Below, piece by piece: positions 1 through 4,350 of a DNA stretch of 9,350 nucleotides. The translations under genes were made by a program, and so were the position numbers. Every line of letters starts with the position of its first letter. Position 1 is the stretch's first letter. The notes under the pieces are model-generated. The model was given only the letters and a program-made list of their open reading frames with translations, made no database searches and was not told the DNA's origin. The stretch covers positions 1-9,350 of the forward strand of contig JAZSDU010000031.1 in the NCBI GenBank assembly GCA_045531335.1. Reading direction: 5' to 3'. This DNA comes from CAG-452 sp045531335 (GTDB lineage Bacteria > Bacillota > Clostridia > TANB77 > CAG-508).

Positions 1-9
1 TAAACATCT

Positions 10-67
10 CCCTTCAATATATTTAAATTGCTTCCTGTCAGTCGCAATTTAAATTATATATGAAGGG
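10..67 (+). other. Long imperfect inverted repeat, probably part of a structured plus-strand RNA
   Basis: The left arm (10-30) and right arm (45-67) pair over CAATTTAAAT/ATTTAAATTG and over TGAAGGG/CCCTTCA. A small asymmetric AT-rich bulge separates the two blocks, and the loop is about 14 nt. A GC-rich terminator lies about 40 nt downstream on the same strand, so the segment may be the 3' part of an untranslated or small RNA whose start is outside the window. I cannot assign it to a known RNA family. No open reading frame of note covers it. Confidence 0.4.
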
Positions 68-103
68 ATTTATTGTGTCTACTCACCGCTTAAAGCTTTA
101 CCG

Positions 104-129
104 AACCCCGAGACAATCTCGGGGTTTTA
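104..129 (+). terminator. Rho-independent terminator of an upstream plus-strand transcript
   Basis: A perfect 10-bp stem, AACCCCGAGA with TCTCGGGGTT, encloses a CAA loop and is followed by TTTT on the plus strand. On the minus strand no T-run follows, so it serves transcription entering from the left. Confidence 0.75.
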
Positions 130-135
130 GAAAAC

Positions 136-166
136 AAAAAGGGGAAAATGTATCTTTCCCCTTTTT
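136..166. terminator. Bidirectional intrinsic terminator beside the NUDIX gene
   Basis: Arms AAAAAGGGGAAA (136-147) and TTTCCCCTTTTT (155-166) form a 12-bp stem with a 7-nt loop. The A/T ends give a U-tract on either strand. It begins one base after the NUDIX stop codon on the minus strand and backs up the plus-strand terminator just to its left. Confidence 0.8.
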
Positions 167-167
167 C

Positions 168-608
168 TTATTTAATTAGTTTATCTCCTTTATATTCTAC
201 TTTTATAGTAAAAAATTCTTCATTATTTTGCATTCTTTCTAGGAATAATCTATCACCTTCCCAAGTAGGTAAATCAAGTATCTTATCTTTATCAACCCAT
301 TTCAAAGTTCCTTCTTCGCATTCCTTTATTTCTCCTATAAATTCTGTTGCAGTATATACATACATATGCTCTGTTTCCCACTTATCTGATACAAATGTTA
401 CCAAGCATCTTAATTTGAATTTAGTAAGAGTTAATCCTGTTTCCTCTTTCACTTCACGAATCAAACATTCGTCTGGAGATTCCTTTTCCTCAAATTTTCC
501 TCCAACACCTATCCATTTGCCTTCATTCAAATCATTTTCTTTTTTATTTCTGTATAACAATAAAACTTTATTATCTTTTTCTATATAGCATAGTGTTGTA
601 AATTTCAT
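168..608 (-). CDS. NUDIX hydrolase, MutT / 8-oxo-dGTP diphosphatase-like
   Basis: This 146-aa cytoplasmic protein has a complete Nudix box. G37 is followed by E43 and then R51-E52-V-K-E55-E56-T-G58-L, matching GX5EX7REUXEEXGU with all metal-binding glutamates present. The C-terminal LPTWEGDRLFLERM segment is typical of MutT-like 8-oxo-dGTPases of Bacillota, so hydrolysis of oxidised or surplus nucleoside triphosphates is the likeliest reaction. Substrate cannot be settled from sequence, because NUDIX subfamilies differ mainly outside the box. The start has a GGAGG site 5-6 nt upstream. The gene lies 12 nt after the stop of the membrane protein gene and is probably cotranscribed with it; a strong terminator follows immediately. 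Length is normal for the family and nothing looks truncated. Confidence 0.9.
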   Translation of the reverse strand: MKFTTLCYIEKDNKVLLLYRNKKENDLNEGKWIGVGGKFEEKESPDECLIREVKEETGLTLTKFKLRCLVTFVSDKWETEHMYVYTATEFIGEIKECEEGTLKWVDKDKILDLPTWEGDRLFLERMQNNEEFFTIKVEYKGDKLIK

Positions 609-620
609 ATTTCCTCCACT

Positions 621-1856
621 TTAATTTACTGTAAGTGTTTTTAGTATATTTGTTATAACTTCTCTAGACTCAGTTTTGTCTGCATTTTCATTTAATGTAA
701 AATATATTTCTTGTGTTCCATTACCTTCTCTACAGCTATAACAATATACTAAACTTCCTTCTGAATCTTCGAATTCAAAAAATACTATTTGCTTATTATT
801 TATTTCTTCTACACCACTTTCAAGTACAGTACAATTTAATTCCTCATAAAATTCTTTTGAATAATCTATAAACTCTTCTATATACTCATCTTCAAATATA
901 ACCGTTTCATATTCATTTATTTCTATGTATTGAAAAATACTTTTGTTTATATTTTTAGGAAGAAAACAATAATACATTCCACCATCTTCTTGTTCTTCTG
1001 ATTCTTGCAAAAACATATAATCAGGTAAATCTATTGATATATCATTTGATAAATCATGTTTTTTATAGCTTATTTCATAATTGTATTCTTGAACTACATT
1101 ATCATTTTCTGTTTCTGTATCTAAAGCTACTAATCCAATTCCTAAAGCAACACCAAGTGTTATTGTGCAAATAAAAAATATAACTTTTTTTACATTAGCA
1201 GTTTTTTTATTTTCATTTTTCTCGTTATAATAACTTTTTTTAAGTCCATTAGAACCTATTAAAAAGTTAGTTTTCATTCTTTCTAGATAATACAAAGTAT
1301 TTTTAAAATTTAGTTCTTCTATTTCTTTATTTATTATTTTATTTTCAACAGCATTTTCTTTTTGTAATGCATCATGCTTTTCATATATTTCTTTTACTTT
1401 TTCTGCAAATTCTTCATAGCTAACTTCTTTTTGTTCTTCCTTTCCCTCAATACCTAATTTATTTATAATTGGAAAAACACCTATTATTGTAAATAGTACT
1501 GAAATAACTAAATCTGAAACGACTCCACCAAACACTTCTTTATTTGAATATAAATACATTAATAATTCCATTGAAACATTTACATTTTCTTTTAGTAAAG
1601 ATATTACTGGAATAACAATTAATGTATTAACTATTATTATTAGTATTGATGTTGCAAATAAATAAGCTATAAATTTGTTAGTTTTATATGCCTTTTTATT
1701 TACTAGTTTGTAACCTAATAATATTCCAAATCCTATTAACAATGCTAAATATGCAACTATTCTTTCTAAATAAATGTAGCATAAAATCCACGGAATCGAA
1801 AAAATAAATCCCATTAAAATTCCTAATATACCACCTAATATTTTCTTTTTTTCCAT
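621..1856 (-). CDS. Five-TM membrane protein with acidic extracytoplasmic C-terminal domain (unknown function)
   Basis: I do not recognise this 411-aa protein by name. Four hydrophobic helices lie near residues 6-29, 31-50, 62-88 and 107-131. A charged, probably coiled-coil cytoplasmic segment (132-222) ends in a lysine-rich stretch, and a fifth helix spans 224-245. Residues 246-411 are acidic, rich in Tyr and Phe, and should lie outside the membrane. The pattern ISIDLPDYM...YYCFLP...QIVFFEFED resembles the alternating strands of small PsbP/Mog1-like extracellular domains, but that is only an impression. The topology suggests a surface-exposed sensor or anchor. AAGGAG lies 7 nt before the ATG, and a near-consensus promoter sits directly upstream. 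The gene is first in a two-gene unit with the NUDIX hydrolase; no functional link is evident. Confidence 0.75.
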   Translation of the reverse strand: MEKKKILGGILGILMGFIFSIPWILCYIYLERIVAYLALLIGFGILLGYKLVNKKAYKTNKFIAYLFATSILIIIVNTLIVIPVISLLKENVNVSMELLMYLYSNKEVFGGVVSDLVISVLFTIIGVFPIINKLGIEGKEEQKEVSYEEFAEKVKEIYEKHDALQKENAVENKIINKEIEELNFKNTLYYLERMKTNFLIGSNGLKKSYYNEKNENKKTANVKKVIFFICTITLGVALGIGLVALDTETENDNVVQEYNYEISYKKHDLSNDISIDLPDYMFLQESEEQEDGGMYYCFLPKNINKSIFQYIEINEYETVIFEDEYIEEFIDYSKEFYEELNCTVLESGVEEINNKQIVFFEFEDSEGSLVYCYSCREGNGTQEIYFTLNENADKTESREVITNILKTLTVN

Positions 1857-1882
1857 TTTAATTCTCCTTTTCTTTTTTTTAC

Positions 1883-1911
1883 ATTATAATATTAATTATT
1901 TGTTTTTTCAA
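1883..1911 (-). promoter_or_regulatory. Sigma-A-type promoter for the membrane protein / NUDIX unit
   Basis: On the minus strand, TTGAAA (1911-1906), a 17-nt spacer and TATAAT (1888-1883) are present. The predicted start near 1876 leaves a 5' leader of only about 20 nt carrying the ribosome binding site. Confidence 0.7.
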
Positions 1912-1964
1912 TATCTGTTTCTTATTTATGTACATTCATAAAATATTAATTAAACTATATATTA

Positions 1965-1992
1965 TTTACAAAAGAATATTTTAGTGTATAAT
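1965..1992 (+). promoter_or_regulatory. Sigma-A-type promoter for the YgjV-family gene
   Basis: TTTACA (1965-1970), a 16-nt spacer and TATAAT (1987-1992) lie about 35 nt before the TTG start. It is divergent from the membrane protein promoter, and the two sites do not overlap. Confidence 0.7.
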
Positions 1993-2026
1993 AATTATAT
2001 GTTTTTAATAAAGAGAGGTTTTTGTA

Positions 2027-2521
2027 TTGCAACTTATATGTGGAAATATTGTGGCATTAATTGCTTCAATGCTTATGGTCTATTCTGGAAGTGTAAACAA
2101 TAGAAAAAAGATAATATATATACAAACTGTACAGATACTAGCTTTTACACTAAGTAATTTAATACTCGGAGGTTTTACTGGAGCTATTGTAAATTTAATT
2201 AGTCTTGCTAGAAATATTTTATGTTATAAAGATAAACTTACAAATGATAAAAAACTAATATTAATTTTATTTTGTATAATCTTTTCTTTGTGCTTTAACA
2301 ATTTGGGTTTTTTAGGTTTACTTCCTTTAATATCTACTGTTGTTTATACTTGCTTTATGGATGTAAAAAACACAATAAAGCTAAAACTATTAATTATATT
2401 TACTATGATTTTATGGCTAATATATGATACTTTAATCCGTTCTTATACATCTGCTATATTTGATGTGTTTAGTATAATAGCAAACAGTGTTACAATATAT
2501 CAGTTATATCATAAAAAATAA
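2027..2521 (+). CDS. YgjV-family (Imp-YgjV) inner membrane protein
   Basis: This 164-aa protein consists almost wholly of hydrophobic helices, roughly at 1-20, 28-50, 75-91, 94-112, 118-136 and 141-160. Family-like features are an early Gly/Ser-rich helix, the GAIVNLISLARNIL segment near residues 51-65, and the closing LWLIYDTLIRSYTSAIFDVFSIIANSVTIY stretch. These match the small YgjV-type integral membrane proteins, whose function is unknown. The start is TTG: GAGAGG (2013-2018) lies 8 nt upstream, and the only nearby ATG (1999) is out of frame. The gene has its own promoter and ends in a terminator shared with the convergent gene, so it appears monocistronic. Confidence 0.75.
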   Translation: MQLICGNIVALIASMLMVYSGSVNNRKKIIYIQTVQILAFTLSNLILGGFTGAIVNLISLARNILCYKDKLTNDKKLILILFCIIFSLCFNNLGFLGLLPLISTVVYTCFMDVKNTIKLKLLIIFTMILWLIYDTLIRSYTSAIFDVFSIIANSVTIYQLYHKK

Positions 2522-2525
2522 TTTT

Positions 2526-2552
2526 AAAAGGCAAGATTTTCTCTTGCCTTTT
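2526..2552. terminator. Bidirectional terminator between convergent genes
   Basis: AAAAGGCAAGA (2526-2536) pairs perfectly over 11 bp with TCTTGCCTTTT (2542-2552) around a TTTTC loop. It follows the YgjV stop on the plus strand within 5 nt and the 202-aa gene stop on the minus strand within 25 nt, serving both. Confidence 0.85.
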
Positions 2553-2573
2553 CTATTGTTTTCAAATGATTTT

Positions 2574-3182
2574 TTACTGTTTCTTTAATTTAGAAATAAT
2601 TTTACTAAAATACTCCTCCACTTCTTCTACTTTTGTATTTTCATTTATTGGCATTCTTATAAATACATTTCTTGTTGGATATTTATTATTATACATTAAT
2701 AATAATTGTTTTTCTTGGAATTTATCAGTATATTTATCATCAAATTTTTGAATCATTGGTTTCATTTTTAAACGATTTCTAATTACATTCATAGAATCTG
2801 TAAAGTTTTCTTTAACAAACCAAATAACATCTTCTCCTAATTCTTCTTCCAAAGAAAATATTATTTCTTTGTTTTTATCAGATAATGTATTATAATTTAA
2901 CATTAGCCATGCATATCCTTTACCTGCTTGCATAAAATTTTGCATTTTGTGTTGTTTTATTTTTTCTATAATATCTTTTTTATCTATTCTTTTTTTATTT
3001 TTCCTAACTATATTATTTTTATTAGCACTGCTCATTACTGTTTCAATATTCTTTTCTTTACATTCCTTACAAGCTTTTTGTAATGGCTTTTCTATTATAA
3101 TTTCTATTATTTCTTCTGCATTTTTATTATCCAATAAATTTTTTCCTACTTTTCCTATTTTTTTTATTTCACTTACTAGCAT
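2574..3182 (-). CDS. Hypothetical protein, 202 aa, unrecognised family
   Basis: I do not recognise the family. The protein is soluble, charged and Lys/Glu-rich, with no signal peptide or membrane helix. Visible features are a CKECKEKN segment with two cysteines near residues 38-41, a conserved-looking ETVMSSANKNN stretch (about 47-57), a GYAWLMLNYNTLSDKNKEIIFSLEEE block in the middle, and a C-terminal FIRMPINENTKVEEVEEYF helix. AGGGAG lies 8 nt before the ATG. The start is 16 nt downstream of the PH-domain gene stop, so the two are almost certainly cotranscribed. A soluble partner for the membrane-anchored PH protein is possible, but the sequence offers no direct proof. A shared bidirectional terminator follows. 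Confidence 0.7.
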   Translation of the reverse strand: MLVSEIKKIGKVGKNLLDNKNAEEIIEIIIEKPLQKACKECKEKNIETVMSSANKNNIVRKNKKRIDKKDIIEKIKQHKMQNFMQAGKGYAWLMLNYNTLSDKNKEIIFSLEEELGEDVIWFVKENFTDSMNVIRNRLKMKPMIQKFDDKYTDKFQEKQLLLMYNNKYPTRNVFIRMPINENTKVEEVEEYFSKIISKLKKQ

Positions 3183-3198
3183 GGTATCAGCTCCCTAA

Positions 3199-3813
3199 TT
3201 ATAACCCTTTATATTCTGTATTGTATCCAGGATTTTCACTAGGTCGTTTAGCATTAGGATACATTACATCAGTATAAATATCAGTTTGTAATTTTTTTAC
3301 CATATTATATACATCTATATAATTAGAAATGCTAGCAATGCTTATAGTTGTACTTTTACCATCTTGAGTTAATTGATTAGATGTTGCTATTACATCACCT
3401 ACGTTAAACATTTGATCAAATATTCCTCTATGCAAGTTAATATGAGATAATTCAGCAAAAGGTTTTGCATTGATATTTAGGGTAAATACTCCTCCTGATA
3501 CATAAATAGCTCTATCTGTAACAATATATGCTGTATTTTTATATCTTATTGCAGTAAATAAAATACCACCTAAATAAATCCATACTGGCATCATATGAAG
3601 TAGCATAAATGGAATAATAAAATATAACATATTACTAGAACCTTGTGCAAAAAAAGCACCACCTAAAATGCTAAAATCAATAACTGCCCATAACAATGCA
3701 AAAGGTAATAATGGATTAAAAATACTTTCAAAAATATAGCATTTTTTGTTTGGTTTACCTTCATATAAAATTCTCTCGTTAGAACCAACAACTGCTTTTA
3801 ATTCTTCTATCAT
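3199..3813 (-). CDS. Membrane-anchored bacterial PH-domain protein (bPH_2 / YdbS-like)
   Basis: This 204-aa protein has a short N-terminal cytoplasmic segment containing ERILYEGKPNKK, which is typical of the strand that opens this family. Two hydrophobic helices follow at about 31-56 and 61-87, then a domain of about 90 residues (88-178). The motif NTAYIVTDRAIYVSGGVF...LSHINLHRGIFDQMFNVGDV is characteristic of the bPH_2 (former DUF304) fold. The C-terminal tail (180-204) is polar and looks disordered. Family members are membrane-associated; their molecular role is mostly unknown, with some linked to envelope stress. AGGGGGA lies 7 nt upstream of the ATG. It is first in a two-gene unit with the 202-aa hypothetical gene and has a clear promoter. 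Confidence 0.85.
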   Translation of the reverse strand: MIEELKAVVGSNERILYEGKPNKKCYIFESIFNPLLPFALLWAVIDFSILGGAFFAQGSSNMLYFIIPFMLLHMMPVWIYLGGILFTAIRYKNTAYIVTDRAIYVSGGVFTLNINAKPFAELSHINLHRGIFDQMFNVGDVIATSNQLTQDGKSTTISIASISNYIDVYNMVKKLQTDIYTDVMYPNAKRPSENPGYNTEYKGL

Positions 3814-3836
3814 ATTAATTTCCCCCTATATTTTTT

Positions 3837-3865
3837 ATTATATATTAAAAAAGTTAAAATATCAA
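3837..3865 (-). promoter_or_regulatory. Sigma-A-type promoter for the PH-domain operon
   Basis: On the minus strand, TTGATA (3865-3860), a 17-nt spacer and TATAAT (3842-3837) lie just upstream of the ribosome binding site. It stands 25 nt beyond the second tRNA-type terminator, so the operon is insulated from tRNA transcription. Confidence 0.7.
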
Positions 3866-3889
3866 TAATTTAATATGGTGTTTAAGTAC

Positions 3890-3915
3890 AAAAAAAGACT
3901 AGCAAAGCTAGTCTT
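3890..3915 (-). terminator. Second copy of the tRNA-Leu terminator
   Basis: AAGACTAGC and GCTAGTCTT (arms 3907-3915 and 3895-3903 read on the minus strand) form a 9-bp stem with a 3-nt loop followed by seven T. It is identical to the terminator behind the intact tRNA and lies within the duplicated 45-bp block. Confidence 0.8.
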
Positions 3916-3935
3916 CTATGGTGCGGACGAGAGGA
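3891..3935 (-). repeat. Direct repeat copy 1: tRNA-Leu 3' end plus terminator
   Basis: This 45-bp block is identical to 4055-4099. Read on the minus strand it holds the last 17 nt of the tRNA-Leu gene, including the encoded CCA, then the downstream spacer and terminator. The rest of the tRNA is missing here: at 3936 the sequence leaves the tRNA and enters the GC-rich folded segment. It resembles an attachment-site duplication or a tRNA remnant. Confidence 0.85.
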
Positions 3936-4046
3936 TCCTCCGGCCAAGCGCGTCGGTAAAATAGTCCACCGGACTATTTTAGCCTTCGTTTCGGCAGGCT
4001 CCTGACCTGCTCGAAACTTGGCAACCTCCTTTTCAAGTCCTCTCGT
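3927..4046. other. GC-rich multibranched foldback element embedded beside tRNA-Leu
   Basis: About 55% GC in a background well below 35%. The outer arms ACGAGAGGA (3927-3935) and TCCTCTCGT (4038-4046) pair over 9 bp. An inner stem is GCCAAG (3943-3948) with CTTGGC (4017-4022). It encloses two hairpins: TAAAATAGTCC/GGACTATTTTA (3957-3981, 11 bp, ACC loop) and GTTTCG-GCAGG/CCTGC-T-CGAAAC (3988-4017, 7-nt loop). The stretch TTCAAGTCCTCTCGT (4032-4046) equals the sense T-arm of the neighbouring tRNA-Leu but in inverted orientation. No reading frame of note is present. It could be a small mobile or REP-like element, a structured RNA, or debris from recombination at the tRNA. I cannot name the family. 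Confidence 0.6.
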
Positions 4047-4054
4047 TTGAATAC

Positions 4055-4079
4055 AAAAAAGACTAGCAAAGCTAGTCTT
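4055..4079 (-). terminator. tRNA-Leu terminator
   Basis: A 9-bp stem (4071-4079 with 4059-4067, 3-nt loop) is followed on the minus strand by a run of six T. It begins 3 nt after the encoded CCA end. Confidence 0.85.
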
Positions 4080-4099
4080 CTATGGTGCGGACGAGAGGA
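4055..4099 (-). repeat. Direct repeat copy 2: 3' end of the intact tRNA-Leu plus terminator
   Basis: Identical over 45 bp to 3891-3935, with an offset of exactly 164 bp. This copy is continuous with the full tRNA gene. Confidence 0.85.
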
Positions 4100-4166
4100 C
4101 TTGAACCTCCACACCGTTGGTACTGGTTCCTAAGACCAGCGCGTCTGCCAGTTCCGCCACGTCCGC
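4083..4166 (-). tRNA. tRNA-Leu (anticodon UAG)
   Basis: This 84-nt gene has an encoded CCA. The acceptor stem GCGGACG pairs with CGTCCGC and the discriminator is A. The anticodon stem CTGGT/ACCAG holds the loop CTTAGGA, so the anticodon is TAG, reading CUN codons. The long variable arm ACC-AAC-GGT marks a class II tRNA, and the T-arm is GGAGG-TTCAAGT-CCTCT. It has its own promoter and terminator. Its last 17 nt are duplicated nearby. Confidence 0.97.
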
Positions 4167-4197
4167 ATTTCAATAATATAATTTATTGACAATGTTT

Positions 4198-4226
4198 ATT
4201 TTAGCATTTTCGTAGTTTGGTGTCAA
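4198..4226 (-). promoter_or_regulatory. Promoter of tRNA-Leu
   Basis: On the minus strand, a consensus TTGACA (4226-4221), a 17-nt spacer ending in TGC, and TAAAAT (4203-4198) form a strong extended -10 promoter. Transcription would begin about 25 nt before the mature 5' end. Confidence 0.8.
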
Positions 4227-4293
4227 GTGGTTTTTTATGATTTTTTATGAATATAATAAAATGTTGTTTGTACGAAAGAATTATTTTAATTTT

Positions 4294-4323
4294 GTATAGG
4301 TCGGGTTCCATCCCGACCCATAC
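4294..4323 (-). repeat. GTAGGGG-type palindromic repeat, copy 1
   Basis: GGTCGGG (4299-4305) pairs with CCCGACC (4312-4318) around TTCCAT, and GTAT/ATAC extends the stem after one mismatch. It lies 28 nt after the ATPase stop. On the minus strand no T-run follows, so it is not a canonical terminator for that gene. Its minus-strand start, GTATGGGTCGG, resembles the two other palindromes in this window. Confidence 0.65.
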
Positions 4324-4350
4324 TTTTTAGTGACTATCCCTAAAATCGTT

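Noticed and set aside
1..129. tracrRNA of a type II CRISPR system
   Set aside because: No cas gene, array or recognisable anti-repeat end is seen; the layout alone is too weak to make this an annotation.
1999..2026. Upstream ATG for the YgjV-family gene
   Set aside because: It is out of frame with the protein. The TTG at 2027 is in frame and has a well spaced GAGAGG.
2566..3198. Plus-strand frames opposite the 202-aa gene
   Set aside because: They are low-complexity Phe/Leu/Ile translations of the antisense of an AT-rich gene, without start signals.
3927..4046. Integron attC site
   Set aside because: The fold is attC-like in being a foldback, but the GTTRRRY and RYYYAAC core sites are not at the arms, and there is no integrase or cassette.
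3891..4099. CRISPR array or second full tRNA
   Set aside because: There are only two repeat copies, and they are explained by the tRNA 3' end and terminator. The left copy lacks the acceptor 5' half, D-arm and anticodon arm of a tRNA in the same orientation.
4186..4191. Plus-strand TTGACA near the tRNA
   Set aside because: No -10 element lies 15-19 nt downstream and no plus-strand gene follows.
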